Of a stretch of DNA of 64,000 nucleotides, positions 42,209-57,200 are shown piece after piece (positions within the stretch are counted from its first letter, which is position 1; each line of letters starts with the position of its first letter). A model generated the notes under the pieces. That model searched no databases, was not told the DNA's origin, and saw only the letters and a list, made by a program, of their open reading frames with translations. Location of the stretch: assembly GCF_040954645.1 (NCBI RefSeq), contig NC_092813.1:18173235-18237234 (forward strand), written 5' to 3'. The translations under genes were made by a program, and so were the position numbers. The DNA comes from Diabrotica undecimpunctata. Taxonomy: Eukaryota; Arthropoda; Insecta; Coleoptera; Chrysomelidae.

Positions 42209-42893
42209 TGTAACGATGCTATGATCGTTTAACAGTTCGAACCGTGGGAGTGTCAATATTTGCGCATCCACTTCTACAACCTGACGGTGTAGTGGGATTC
42301 AAACGGCTATTTAAGGCGTGTGAATAGCGGAATTAGACAGTCTTGTAGCTAGCGCTCTAGGCTCCCTGACTCGCCGGTGTAGTGAACCAGCGAGACATTC
42401 TGGACAGAGATAGTTCCGTATTGAGGATCATACTCTGTTCCTAACCAAGCGGAACCCATCGGTATTGCGTATTGAGCATTACCGTGGATCTGCACAGAAC
42501 CAACCGGGACAGAGATTTCCGTATTGAGGATCATACTCTGTCCTTAGCCAAGCGGAACCCGTCGGCATTGTGTATTGAACATTTCCGTGGGTCTGCACAG
42601 CTAAATATTTTGTTTGCGAGCATATTCGGAGCTTTCGCTGAATTGAAGCGAAAGCGAGTATATTAGTAGTACTAATTAGTTTCTTTTCTTTTATAGACGT
42701 TTGCCGGGAAATTCATTCATCGCGGGACCCAGACGGAAACGTAGAATTCATTTTATTTTTGTTTTATAAGTATACAACGTAGGATTCCTTTTTTTTAGTT
42801 TTTATTTATTGTATATATATACTTAATAGATTTATTTTTATTTCAAACCTGTGTTTTACTGAGTCTGTCGCCCCGAAAGAGCTACCCATCACA
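42209..42893 (+). repeat. Gypsy 3' LTR
   Basis: 685 bp, differing from the 5' LTR at two positions I could see: a G/T change near 42,583 and an A/G change near 42,679. Confidence 0.95.
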
Positions 42894-42897
42894 ACAT
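42894..42897. repeat. Gypsy target site duplication, right copy
   Basis: ACAT, matching 37,308-37,311; followed by GGAAATTAAACGG, the normal continuation of a monomer. Confidence 0.85.
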
Positions 42898-45800
42898 GGA
42901 AATTAAACGGTTTTGTGTTTTGCACTTCTTCTCTTTTTTTTTTTTTTTTTCATATAGACCTGAACCTGTCCGTTTTTCAATGTGCCTCCAGTAAGTTGTT
43001 ATTCTATCGTTTTTGTGGTCTCTCTACTGCTCGTCTTCCTATTGGGGACCGTCTCTTGCCTTCTTTACTACCCTATTTGTTGTCATTCGGCTTATATAAT
43101 CGTTTCATACTACTCTTCTATTTCTTACCTAGTTATGCTTGAATATTAGAAATTATTATGATGAAGTATTAGGTGGCTTAATTGAAGTGGTGTTAGAACT
43201 AGTGTATAACGATATTGTTTCTTGTTTCTCAAAAAACCTCTCTGATTTTGTATAAACTTATTTTAGGCATTTTCTTATTATTTCGTCATTAATAATATTA
43301 AATAAAACAAGTTTTAATTTGACCTTCTTCCTAAATTAAAAATCTGGCCCTATAGATGCTTACAGACAGCTGGTAAATGGTATTCTAGAAAAAACCTTCA
43401 GTTAGTAGCCAGTCGCCGGCGCTCGGTCCACAGCGACATTCGACGCCTAAATGTTTCAATAGAAACCTAAGACTGGTAAACACTGAATCTTTCTTTTGGA
43501 ATATCAGTTATCTCGGCTCTTTGTGTAGTGTCTTTTTCATTTTCGGGAAAAATAAAATCTTCTATCCCAAGATAAACTTGAAAATATTACATGTAAATTA
43601 AACGGTTTTGTGTTTTGCACTTCTTCTCTTTTTTTTTTCTTTTCATATAGACCTGAACCTGTCTGTTTTTCAAGGTGCCTCCAGTAAGTTGTTATTCTAT
43701 CGTTTTTGTGGTCTCTCTAGTGCTCGTCTTCCTATTGGGGACCGTCTCTTGCCTTCTTTACTACCCTTTTTGTTGTCATTCGGCTTATATAATCGTTTCA
43801 TACTACTCTTCTATTTCTTACCTAGTTATGCTTGAATATTAGAAATTATTATGATGAAGTATTAGGTGGCTTAATTAAAGTGGTGTTAGAACTAGTGTAT
43901 AACGATATTGTTTCTTGTTTCTCAAAAAACCTCTCTGATTTTGTATAAACTTATTTTAGGCATTTTCTTATTATTTCGTCATTAATAATATTAAATAAAA
44001 CAAGTTTCAATTTGACCTTCTTCCCAAATTAAAAATCTGGCCCTATAGATGCCTACAGACAGCTGGTAAATGGTATTCTAGAAAAAACCTTCAGTTAGTA
44101 GCCAGTCGCCGGCGCTCGGTCCACAGCGACATTCGACGCCTAAATGTTTCAATAGAAACCTAAGACTGGTAAACACTGAATCTTTCTTTTGGAATATCAG
44201 TTATCTCGGCTCTTTGTGTAGTGTCTTTTTCAGTTTCGAGAAAAATAAAATCTTCTATATCAAGATAAACTTGAAAATATTACATGGAAATTAAACGGTT
44301 TTGTGTTTTGCACTTCTTCTCTTTTTTTTTTCTTTTGATATAGACCTGAACCTGTCTGTTTTTCAATGTGCCTCCAGTAAGTTGTTATTCTATCGTTTTT
44401 GTGGTCTCTCTACTGCTCGTCTTCCTATTGGGGACCGTCTCTTGCCTTCTTTACTACCCTATTTGTTGTCATTCGGCTTATATAATCGTTTCATACTACT
44501 CTTCTATTTCTTACCTAGTTATGCTTGAATATTAGAAATTATTATGATGAAGTATTAGGTGGCTTAATTAAAGTGGTGTTAGAACTAGTGTATAACGATA
44601 TTGTTTCTTGTTTCTCAAAAAACCTCTCTGATTTTGTATAAACTTATTTTAGGCATTTTCTTATTATTTCGTCATTAATAATATTAAATAAACAAGTTTC
44701 AATTTGACCTTCTTCCCAAATTAAAAATCTGGCCCTATAGATGCTTACAGACAGCTGGTAAATGGTATTCTAGAAAAAACCTTCAGTTAGTAGCCAGTCG
44801 CCGGCGCTCGGTCCACAGCGACATTCGACGCCTAAATGTTTCAATAGAAACCTAAGACTGGTAAACACTGAATCTTTCTTTTGGAATATCAGTTATCTCG
44901 GCTCTTTGTGTAGTGTCTTTTTCAGTTTCGAGAAAAATAAAATCTTCTATATCAAGATAAACTTGAAAATATTACATGGAAATTAAACGGTTTTGTGTTT
45001 TGCACTTCTTCTCTTTTTTTTTTCTTTTGATATAGACCTGAACCTGTCTGTTTTTCAATGTGCCTCCAGTAAGTTGTTATTCTATCGTTTTTGTGGTCTC
45101 TCTACTGCTCGTCTTCCTATTGGGGACCGTCTCTTGCCTTCTTTACTACCCTATTTGTTGTCATTCGGCTTATATAATCGTTTCATACTACTCTTCTATT
45201 TCTTACCTAGTTATGCTTGAATATTAGAAATTATTATGATGAAGTATTAGGTGGCTTAATTGAAGTGGTGTTAGAACTAGTGTATAACGATATTGTTTCT
45301 CGTTTCTCAAAAAACCTCTCTGATTTTGTATAAATTTATTTTAGGCATTTTCTTATTATTTCGTCATTAATAATATTAAATAAAACAAGTTTAAATTTGA
45401 CCTTCTTCCTAAATTAAAAATCTGGCCCTATAGATGCTTACAGACAGCTGGTAAATGGTATTCTAGAAAAAACCTTCAGTTAGTAGCCAGTCGCCGGCGC
45501 TCGGTCCACAGCGACATTCGACGCCTAAATGTTTCAATAGAAACCTAAGACTGGTAAACACTGAATCTTTCTTTTAGAATATCAGTTATCTCGGCTCTTT
45601 GTGTAGTGTCTTTTTCATTTTCGGGAAAAATAAAATCTTCTATCCCAAGATAAACTTGAAAATATTACATGTAAATTAAACGGTTTTGTGTTTTGCACTT
45701 CTTCTCTTTTTTTTTTCTTTTCATATAGACCTGAACCTGTCTGTTTTTCAATGTGCCTCCAGTAAGTTGTTATTCTATCGTTTTTGTGGTCTCTCTACTG

Positions 45801-48800
45801 CTCGTCTTCCTATTGGGGACCGTCTCTTGCCTTCTTTACTACCCTATTTGTTGTCATTCGGCTTATATAATCGTTTCATACTACTCTTCTATTTCTTACC
45901 TAGTTATGCTTGAATATTAGAAATTATTATGATGAAGTATTAGGTGGCTTAATTGAAGTGGTGTTAGAACTAGTGTATAACGATATTGTTTCTTGTTTCT
46001 CAAAAAACCTCTCTGATTTTGTATAAACTTATTTTAGGCATTTTCTTATTATTCCGTCATTAATAATATTAAATAAAACAAGTTTCAATTTGACCTTCTT
46101 CCTAAATTAAAAATCTGGCCCTATAGATGCTTACAGACAGCTGGTAAATGGTATTCTAGAAAAAACCTTCAGTTAGTAGCCAGTCGCCGGCGCTCGGTCC
46201 ACAGCGACATTCGACGCCTAAATGTTTCAATAGAAACCTAAGACTGGTAAACACTGAATCTTTCTTTTGGAATATCAGTTATCTCGGCTCTTTGTGTAGT
46301 GTCTTTTTCATTTTCGAGAAAAATAAAATCTTCTATCCCAAGATAAACTTGAAAATATTACATGTAAATTAAACGGTTTTGTGTTTTGCACTTCTTCTCT
46401 TTTTTTTTTTTTCTTTTCATATAGACCTGAACCTGTCTGTTTTTCAATGTGCCTCCAGTAAATTGTTATTCTATCGTTTTTGTGGTCTCTCTACTGCTCG
46501 TCTTCCTATTGGGGACCGTCTCTTGCCTTCTTTACTACCCTATTTGTTGTCATTCGGCTTATATAATCGTTTCATACTACTCTTCTATTTCTTACCTAGT
46601 TATGCTTGAATATTATAAATTATTATGATGAAGTATTAGGTGGCTTAATTGAAGTGGTGTTAGAACTAGTGTATAACGATATTGTTTCTTGTTTCTCAAA
46701 AAACCTCTCTGATTTTGTATAAATTTATTTTAGGCATTTTCTTATTATTTCGTCATTAATAATATTAAATAAAACAAGTTTCAATTTGACCTTCTTCCTA
46801 AATTAAAAATCTGGCCCTATAGATGCTTACAGCCAGCTGGTAAATGGTATTCTAGAAAAAACCTTCAGTTAGTAGCCAGTCGCCGGCGCTCGGTCCACAG
46901 CGACATTCGACGCCTAAATGTTTCAATAGAAACCTAAGACTGGTAAACACTGAATCTTTCTTTTGGAATATCAGTTATCTCGGCTCTTTGTGTAGTGTCT
47001 TTTTCAGTTTCGAGAAAAATAAAATCTTCTATATCAAGATAAACTTGAAAATATTACATGGAAATTAAACGGTTTTGTGTTTTGCACTTCTTCTCTTTTT
47101 TTTTTCTTTTGATATAGACCTGAACCTGTCTGTTTTTCAATGTGCCTCCAGTAAGTTGTTATTCTATCGTTTTTGTGGTCTCTCTACTGCTCGTCTTCCT
47201 ATTGGGGACCGTCTCTTGCCTTCTTTACTACCCTATTTGTTGTCATTCGGCTTATATAATCGTTTCATACTACTCTTCTATTTCTTACCTAGTTATGCTT
47301 GAATATTAGAAATTATTATGATGAAGTATTAGGTGGCTTAATTGAAGTGGTGTTAGAACTAGTGTATAACGATATTGTTTCTCGTTTCTCAAAAAACCTC
47401 TCTGATTTTGTATAAACTTATTTTAGGCATTTTCTTATTATTTCGTCATTAATAATATTAAATAAAACAAGTTTCAATTTGACCTTCTTCCTAAATTAAA
47501 AATCTGGCCCTATAGATGCTTACAGCCAGCTGGTAAATGGTATTCTAGAAAAAACCTTCAGTTAGTAGCCAGTCGCCGGCGCTCGGTCCACAGCGACATT
47601 CGACGCCTAAATGTTTCAATAGAAACCTAAGACTGGTAAACACTGAATCTTTCTTTTGGAATATCAGTTATCTCGGCTCTCTGTGTAGTGTCTTTTTCAT
47701 TTTCGAGAAAAATAAAATCTTCTATCCCAAGATAAACTTAAAAATATTACATGGAAATTAAACGGTTTTATGTTTTGCACTTCTTCTCTCTTTTTTTTCT
47801 TTTCATATAGACCTGAACCTCTCTGTTTTTCAATGTGCCTCCAGTACGTTGTTATTCTATCGTTTTTGTGGTCTCTCTACTGCTCGTCTTCCTATTGGGG
47901 ACCGTCTCTTGCCTCCTTTACTACCCTATTTGTTGTCATTCGGCTTATATAATCGTTTCATACTACTCTTCTATTTCTTACCTAGTTATGCTTGAATATT
48001 AGAAATTATTATGATGAAGTATTAGGTGGCTTAATTGAAGTGGTGTTAGAACTAGTGTATAACGATATTGTTTCTTGTTTCTCAAAAAACCTCTCTGATT
48101 TTGTATAAACTTATTTTAGGCATTTTCTTATTATTTCGTCATTAATAATATTAAATAAAACAAGTTTCAATTTGACCTTCTTCCCAAATTAAAAATCTGG
48201 CCCTATAGATGCTTACAGACAGCTGGTAAATGGTATTCTAGAAAAAAACCTTCAGTTAGTAGCCAGTCGCCGGCGCTCGGTCCACAGCGACATTCGACGC
48301 CTAAATGTTTCAATAGAAACGTAAGACTGGTAAACACTGAATCTTTCTTTTGGAATATCAGTTATCTCGGCTCTTTGTGTAGTGTCTTTTTCAGTTTCGA
48401 GAAAAATAAAATCTTCTATCTCAAGATAAACTTGAAAATATTACATGGAAATTAAACGGTTTTGTGTTTTGCACTTCTTCTCTTTTTTGTTTCTTTTCAT
48501 ATAGACCTGAACCTGTCTGTTTTTCAATGTGCCTCCAGTAAGTTGTTATTCTATCGTTTTTGTGGTCTCTCTACTGCTCGTCTTCCTATTGGGGACCGTC
48601 TCTTGCCTTCTTTACTACCCTATTTGTTGTCATTCGGCTTATATAATCGTTTCATACTACTCTTCTATTTCTTACCTAGTTATGCTTGAATATTAGAAAT
48701 TATTATGATGAAGTATTAGGTGGCTTAATTAAAGTGGTGTTAGAACTAGTGTATAACGATATTGTTTCTCGTTTCTCAAAAAACCTCTCTGATTTTGTAT

Positions 48801-49529
48801 AAACTTATTTTAGGCATTTTCTTATTATTTCGTCATTAATAATATTAAATAAAACAAGTTTCAATTTGACCTTCTTCCTAAATTAAAAATCTGGCCCTAT
48901 AGATGCTTACAGACAGCTGGTAAATGGTATTCTAGAAAAAACCTTCAGTTAGTAGCCGGTCGCCGGCGCGCGGTCCATAGCGACATTCGACGCCTAAATG
49001 TTTCAATAGAAACCTAAGACTGGTAAACACTGAATCTTTCTTTTGGAATATCAGTTATCTCGGCTCTTTGTGTAGTGTCTTTTTCAGTTTCGAGAAAAAT
49101 AAAATCTTCTATCTCAAGATAAACTTGAAAATATTACATGAAAATTAAACGGTTTTGTGTTTTGCACTTCTTCTCTTTTTTTTTCTTTTCATATAGACCT
49201 GAACCTGTGTGTTTTTCAATGTGCCTCCAGTAAGTTGTTATTCTATCGTTTTTTTGGTCTCTCTACTGCTCGTCTTCCTATTGGGGACCGTCTCTTGCCT
49301 TCTTTACTACCCTATTTGTTGTCATTCGGCTTATATAATCGTTTCATACTACTCTTCTATTTCTTACCTAGTTATGCTTGAATATTAGAAATTATTATGA
49401 TGAAGTATTAGGTGGCTTAATTGAAGTGGTGTTAGAACTAGTGTATAACGATATTGTTTCTTGTTTCTCAAAAAACCTCTCTGATTTTGTATAAACTTAT
49501 TTTAGGCATTTTCTTATTATTTCGTCATT

Positions 49530-52500
49530 AATAATATTAAATAAAACAAGTTTCAATTTGACCTTCTTCCCAAATTAAAAATCTGGCCCTATAGATGCTT
49601 ACAGACAGCTGGTAAATGGTATTCTAGAAAAAACCTTCAGTTAGTAGCCGGTCGCCGGCGCGCGGTCCATAGCGACATTCGACGCCTAAATGTTTCAATA
49701 GAAACCTAAGACTGGTAAACACTGAATCTTTCTTTTGGAATATCAGTTATCTCGGCTCTTTGTGTAGTGTCTTTTTCAGTTTCGAGAAAAATAAAATCTT
49801 CTATCTCAAGATAAACTTGAAAATATTACATGAAAATTAAACGGTTTTGTGTTTTGCACTTCTTCTCTTTTTTTTTCTTTTCATATAGACCTGAACCTGT
49901 GTGTTTTTCAATGTGCCTCCAGTAAGTTGTTATTCTATCGTTTTTTTGGTCTCTCTACTGCTCGTCTTCCTATTGGGGACCGTCTCTTGCCTTCTTTACT
50001 ACCCTATTTGTTGTCATTCGGCTTATATAATCGTTTCATACTACTCTTCTATTTCTTACCTAGTTATGCTTGAATATTAGAAATTATTATGATGAAGTAT
50101 TAGGTGGCTTAATTGAAGTGGTGTTAGAACTAGTGTATAACGATATTGTTTCTTGTTTCTCAAAAAACCTCTCTGATTTTGTATAAACTTATTTTAGGAA
50201 TTTTCTTATTATTTCGTCATTAATAATATTAAATAAAACAAGTTTCAATTTGACCTTCTTCCCAAATTAAAAATCTGGCCCTATAGATGCTTACAGACAG
50301 CTGGTAAATGGTATTCTAGAAAAAACCTTCAGTTAGTAGCCAGTCGCCGGTGCTCGGTCCACAGCGACATTCGACGCCTAAATGTTTCAATAGAAACCTA
50401 AGACTGGTAAACACTAAATCTTTCTTTTGGAATATCAGTTATCTCGGCTCTTTGTGTAGTGTCTTTTTCAGTTTCGAGAAAAATAAAATCTTCTGTCTCA
50501 AGATAAACTTGAAAATATTACATGGAAATTAAACGGTTTTGTGTTTTGCACTTCTTCTCTTTTTTTTTCTTTTCATATAGACCTGAACCTGTCTGTTTTT
50601 CAACGTGCCTCCAGTAAGTTGTTATTCTATCGTTTTTGTGGTCTCTTTACTGCTAGTCTTCCTATTTGGGACCGTCTCTTGCCTCCTTTACTACCCTATT
50701 TGTTGTCATTCGGCTTATATAATCGTTTCATACTACTCTTCTATTTCTTACCTAGTTATGCTTGAATATTAGAAATTATTATGATGAAGTATTAGGTGGC
50801 TTAATTGAAGTGGTGTTAGAACTAGTGTATAACGATATTGTTTCTTGTTTCTCAAAAAACCTCTCTGATTTTGTATAAACTTATTTTAGGCATTTTCTTA
50901 TTATTTCGTCATTAAGAATATTAAATAAAACAAGTTTCAATTTGACCTTCTTCCCAAATTAAAAATCTGGCCCTATAGATGCTTACAGACAGCTGGTAAA
51001 TGGTATTCTAGAAAAAACCTTCAGTTAGTAGCCAGTCGCCGGCGCTCGGTCCACAGCGACATTCAACGCCTAAATGTTTCAATAGAAACCTAAGACTGGT
51101 AAACACTGAATCTTTCTTTTGGAATATCAGTTATCTCGGCTCTTTGTGTAGTGTCTTTTTCAGTTTCGAGAAAAATAAAATCTTCTATCTCAAGATAAAC
51201 TTGAAAATATTACATGAAAATTAAACGGTTTTGTGTTTTGCACTTCTTTTTTTTTTTTTTTTTCTTTTCATATAGACCTGAACCTGTCTGTTTTTCAATG
51301 TGCCTCCAGTAAGTTGTTATTCTATCGTTTTTGTGTTCTCTCTACTGCTCGTCTTCCTATTGGGGACCGTCTCTTGCCTTCTTTACTACCCTATTTGTTG
51401 TCATTCGGCTTATATAATCGTTTCATACTACTCTTCTATTTCTTACCTAGTTATGCTTGAATATTAGAAATTATTATGATGAAGTATTAGGTGGCTTAAT
51501 TGAAGTGGTGTTAGAACTAGTGTATAACGATATTGTTTCTTGTTTCTCAAAAAACCTCTCTGATTTTGTATAAACTTATTTTAGGCATTTTCTTATTATT
51601 TCGTCATTAAGAATATTAAATAAAACAAGTTTCAATTTGACCTTCTTCCCAAATTAAAAATCTGGCCCTATAGATGCTTACAGACAGCTGGTAAATGGTA
51701 TTCTAGAAAAAACCTTCAGTTAGTAGCCGGTCGCCGGCGCGCGGTCCATAGCGACATTCGACGCCTAAATGTTTCAATAGAAACCTAAGACTGGTAAACA
51801 CTGAATCTTTCTTTTGGAATATCAGTTATCTCGGCTCTTTGTGTAGTGTCTTTTTCAGTTTCGAGAAAAATAAAATCTTCTATCTCAAGATAAACTTGAA
51901 AATATTACATGAAAATTAAACGGTTTTGTGTTTTGCACTTCTTCTCTTTTTTTTTCTTTTCATATAGACCTGAACCTGTGTGTTTTTCAATGTGCCTCCA
52001 GTAAGTTGTTATTCTATCGTTTTTTTGGTCTCTCTACTGCTCGTCTTCCTATTGGGGACCGTCTCTTGCCTTCTTTACTACCCTATTTGTTGTCATTCGG
52101 CTTATATAATCGTTTCATACTACTCTTCTATTTCTTACCTAGTTATGCTTGAATATTAGAAATTATTATGATGAAGTATTAGGTGGCTTAATTGAAGTGG
52201 TGTTAGAACTAGTGTATAACGATATTGTTTCTTGTTTCTCAAAAAACCTCTCTGATTTTGTATAAACTTATTTTAGGAATTTTCTTATTATTTCGTCATT
52301 AATAATATTAAATAAAACAAGTTTCAATTTGACCTTCTTCCCAAATTAAAAATCTGGCCCTATAGATGCTTACAGACAGCTGGTAAATGGTATTCTAGAA
52401 AAAACCTTCAGTTAGTAGCCAGTCGCCGGTGCTCGGTCCACAGCGACATTCGACGCCTAAATGTTTCAATAGAAACCTAAGACTGGTAAACACTAAATCT

Positions 52501-53319
52501 TTCTTTTGGAATATCAGTTATCTCGGCTCTTTGTGTAGTGTCTTTTTCAGTTTCGAGAAAAATAAAATCTTCTGTCTCAAGATAAACTTGAAAATATTAC
52601 ATGGAAATTAAACGGTTTTGTGTTTTGCACTTCTTCTCTTTTTTTTTCTTTTCATATAGACCTGAACCTGTCTGTTTTTCAACGTGCCTCCAGTAAGTTG
52701 TTATTCTATCGTTTTTGTGGTCTCTTTACTGCTAGTCTTCCTATTTGGGACCGTCTCTTGCCTCCTTTACTACCCTATTTGTTGTCATTCGGCTTATATA
52801 ATCGTTTCATACTACTCTTCTATTTCTTACCTAGTTATGCTTGAATATTAGAAATTATTATGATGAAGTATTAGGTGGCTTAATTGAAGTGGTGTTAGAA
52901 CTAGTGTATAACGATATTGTTTCTTGTTTCTCAAAAAACCTCTCTGATTTTGTATAAACTTATTTTAGGCATTTTCTTATTATTTCGTCATTAAGAATAT
53001 TAAATAAAACAAGTTTCAATTTGACCTTCTTCCCAAATTAAAAATCTGGCCCTATAGATGCTTACAGACAGCTGGTAAATGGTATTCTAGAAAAAACCTT
53101 CAGTTAGTAGCCAGTCGCCGGCGCTCGGTCCACAGCGACATTCAACGCCTAAATGTTTCAATAGAAACCTAAGACTGGTAAACACTGAATCTTTCTTTTG
53201 GAATATCAGTTATCTCGGCTCTTTGTGTAGTGTCTTTTTCAGTTTCGAGAAAAATAAAATCTTCTATCTCAAGATAAACTTGAAAATATTACATGAAAAT
53301 TAAACGGTTTTGTGTTTTG
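49530..53319. repeat. Higher-order repeat of three monomers (period 2,079 bp)
   Basis: 49,530-51,240 and 51,609-53,319 share rare variants at the same offset: TTTTAGGAATTTTC (50,196 / 52,275), GCCGGTGCTCGG (50,347 / 52,427), CTTCTGTCTCAAG (50,492 / 52,571), TCAACGTGCC (50,599 / 52,678) and ATTCAACGCC (51,060 / 53,141). Confidence 0.85.
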
Positions 53320-54229
53320 CACTTTTTTTTTTTTTTTCTTTTCATATAGACCTGAACCTGTCTGTTTTTCAATGTGCCTCCAGTAAGTTGTTATTCTATT
53401 GTTTTTGTGGTCTCTCTACTGCTCGTCTTCCTATTGGGGACCGTCTCTTGCCTTCTTTACTACCCTATTTGTTGTCATTCGGCTTATATAATCGTTTCAT
53501 ACTACTCTTCTATTTCTTACCTAGTTATGCTTGAATATTAGAAATTATTATGATGAAGTATTAGGTGGCTTAATTGAAGTGGTGTTAGAACTAGTGTATA
53601 ACGATATTGTTTCTTGTTTCTCAAAAAACCTCTCTGATTTTGTATAAACTTATTTTAGGCATTTTCTTATTATTTCGTCATTAATAATATTAAATAAAAC
53701 AAGTCTCAATTTGACCTTCTTCCTAAATTAAAAATCTGGCCCTATAGATGCTTACAGACAGCTGGTAAATGGTATTCTAGAAAAAACCTTCAGTTAGTAG
53801 CCGGTCGCCGGCGCGCGGTCCATAGCGATATTCGACGCCTAAATGTTTCAATAGAAACCTAAGACTGGTAAACACTGAATCTTTCTTTTGGAATATCAGT
53901 TATCTCGGCTCTTTGTGTAGTGTCTTATTCAGTTTCGAGAAAAATAAAATCTTCTATCTCAAGATAAACTTGAAAATATTACATGAAAATTAAACGGTTT
54001 TGTGTTTTGCACTTCTTCTCTTTTTTTTTTCTTTTCATATAGTCCTGAACCTGTCTGTTTTTCAATGTGCCTCCAGTAAGTTGTTATTCTATCGTTTTTG
54101 TGGTCTCTCTACTGCTCGTCTTCCTATTGGGGACCGTCTCTTGCCTTCTTTACTACCCTATTTGTTGTCATTCGGCTTATATAATCGTTTCATACTACTC
54201 TTCTATTTCTTACCTAGTTATGATTGAAT

Positions 54230-57200
54230 ATTAGAAATTATTATGATGAAGTATTAGGTGGCTTAATTGAAGTGGTGTTAGAACTAGTGTATAACGATAT
54301 TGTTTCTTGTTTCTCAAAAAACCTCTCTGATTTTGTATAAACTTATTTTAGGCATTTTCTTATTATTTCGTCATTAATAATATTAAATAAAACAAGTTTC
54401 AATTTGACCTTCTTCCTAAATTAAAAATCTGGCCCTATAGATGCTTACAGACAGCTGGTAAATGGTATTCTAGAAAAAACCTTCAGTTAGTAGCCGGTCG
54501 CCGGCGCGCGGTCCATAGCGACATTCGACGCCTAAATGTTTCAATAGAAACCTAAGACTGGTAAACACTGAATCTTTCTTTTGGAATATCAGTTATCTCG
54601 GCTCTTTGTGTAGTGTCTTTTTCAGTTTCGAGAAAAATAAAATCTTCTATCTCAAGATAAACTTGAAAATATTACATGAAAATTAAACGGTTTTGTGTTT
54701 TGCACTTCTTCTCTTTTTTTTTCTTTTCATATAGACCTAAACCTGTCTGTTTTTCAATGTGCCTCCAGTAAGTTGTTATTCTATCGTTTTTGTGGTCTCT
54801 CTACTGCTCGTCTTCCTATTGGGGACCGTCTCTTGCCTTCTTTACTACCCTATTTGTTGTCATTCGGCTTATATAATCGTTTCATACTACTCTTCTATTT
54901 CTTACCTAGTTATGCTTGAATATTAGAAATTATTATGATGAAGTATTAGGTGGCTTAATTGAAGTGGTGTTAGAACTAGTGTATAACGATATTGTTTCTT
55001 GTTTCTCAAAAAACCTCTCTGATTTTGTATAAACTTATTTTAGGCATTTTCTTATTATTTCGTCATTAATAATATTAAATAAAACAAGTTTCAATTTGAC
55101 CTTCTTCCCAAATTAAAAATCTGGCCCTATAGATGCTTACAGACAGCTGGTAAATGGTATTCTAGAAAAAACCTTCAGTTAGTAGCCAGTCGCCGGCGCT
55201 CGGTCCACAGCGACATTCGACGCCTAAATGTTTCAATAGAAACCTAAGACTGGTAAACACTGAATCTTTCTTTTGGAATATCAGTTATCTCGGCTCTTTG
55301 TGTAGTGTCTTTTTCAGTTTCGAGAAAAATAAAATCTTCTGTCTCAAGATCAACTTGAAAATATTACATGGAAATTAAACGGTTTTGTGTTTTGCACTTC
55401 TTCTCTTTTTTTTTCTTTTCATATAGACCTGAACCTGTCTGTTTTTCAATGTGCCTCCAGTAAGTTGTTATTCTATCGTTTTTGTGGTCTCTCTACTGCT
55501 AGTCTTCCTATTTGGGACCGTCTCTTGCCTCCTTTACTACCCTATTTGTTGTCATTCGGATTATATAATCGTTTCATACTACTCTTCTATTTCTTACCTA
55601 GTTATGCTTGAATATTAGAAATTATTATGATAAAGTATTAGGTGGCTTAATTGAAGTGGTGTTAGAACTAGTGTATAACGATATTGTTTCTTGTTTCTCA
55701 AAAAACCTCTCTGATTTTGTATAAACTTATTTTAGGCATTTTCTTATTATTTCGTCATTAATAATATTAAATAAAACAAGTTTCAATTTGACCTTCTTCC
55801 TAAATTAAAAATCTGGCCCTATAGATGCTTACAGACAGCTGGTAAATGGTATTCTAGAAAAAACCTTCAGTTAGTAGCCGGTCGCCGGCGCGCGGTCCAT
55901 AGCGATATTCGACGCCTAAATGTTTCAATAGAAACATAAGACTGGTAAACACTGAATCTTTCTTTTAGAATATCAGTTATCTCGGCTCTTTGTGTAGTGT
56001 CTTTTTCAGTTTCGAGAAAAATAAAATCTTCTATCTCAAGATAAACTTGAAAATATTACATGAAAATTAAACGGTTTTGTGTTTTGCACTTCTTCTCTTT
56101 TTTTTTCTTTTCATATAGACCTGAACCTGTCTGTTTTTCAATGTGCCTCCAGTAAGTTGTTATTCTATCGTTTTTGTGGTCTCTCTACTGCTCGTCTTCC
56201 TATTGGGGACCGTCTCTTGCCTTCTTTACTACCCTATTTGTTGTCATTCGGCTTATATAATCGTTTCATACTACTCTTCTATTTCTTACCTAGTTATGCT
56301 TGAGTATTAGAAATTATTATGATGAAGTATTAGGTGGCTTAATTGAAGTGGTGTTAGAACTAGTGTATAACGATATTGTTTCTTGTTTCTCAAAAAACCT
56401 CTCTGATTTTGTATAAACTTATTTTAGGCATTTTCTTATTATTTCATCATTAATAATATTAAATAAAACAAGTTTCAATTTGACCTTCTTCCTAAATTAA
56501 AAATCTGGCCCTATAGATGCTTACAGACAGCTGGTAAATGGTATTCTAGAAAAAACCTTCAGTTAGTAGCCAGTCGCCGGCGCTCGGTCCTCAGCGACAT
56601 TCGACGCCTAAATGTTTCAATAGAAACCTAAGACTGGTAAACACTGAATCTTTCTTTTGGAATATCAGTTATCTCGGCCCTTTGTGTAGTGTCTTTTTCA
56701 GTTTCGAGAAAAATAAAATCTTCTATCTCAAGATAAACTTGAAAATATTACATGGAAATTAAACGGTTTTGTGTTTTGCACTTCTTCTCTTTTTTTTCTT
56801 TTCATATAGACCTGAACCTGTCTGTTTTTCAATGTGCCTCCAGTAAGTTGTTATTCTATCGTTTTTGTGGTCTCTCTACTGCTCGTCTTCCTATTGGGGA
56901 CCGTCTCTTGCCTTCTTTACTACCCTATTTGTTGTCATTCGGTTTATATAATCGTTTAATACTACTCTTCTATTTCTTACCTAGTTATGCTTGAGTATTA
57001 GAAATTATTATGATGAAGTATTAGGTGGCTTAATTGAAGTGGTGTTAGAACTAGTGTATAACGATATTGTTTCTTGTTTCTCAAAAAACCTCTCTGATAT
57101 TGTATAAACTTATTTTAGGCATTTTCTTATTATTTCATCATTAATAATATTAAATAAAACAAGTTTCAATTTGACCTTCTTCCTAAATTAAAAATCTGGC

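Larger units (their letters stand above)
37312..42893 (+). mobile_element. Complete Ty3/gypsy-type LTR retrotransposon inserted in the satellite
   Basis: 5,582 bp with 685-bp direct LTRs (37,312-37,996 and 42,209-42,893), flanked by the 4-bp target duplication ACAT (37,308-37,311 and 42,894-42,897). I count two differences between the LTRs. A primer binding site and a polypurine tract lie at the expected positions. The gag and pol frames are open and overlap; no envelope frame is present. The interrupted monomer resumes exactly after the second ACAT. This is a young and possibly intact copy. Confidence 0.96.
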
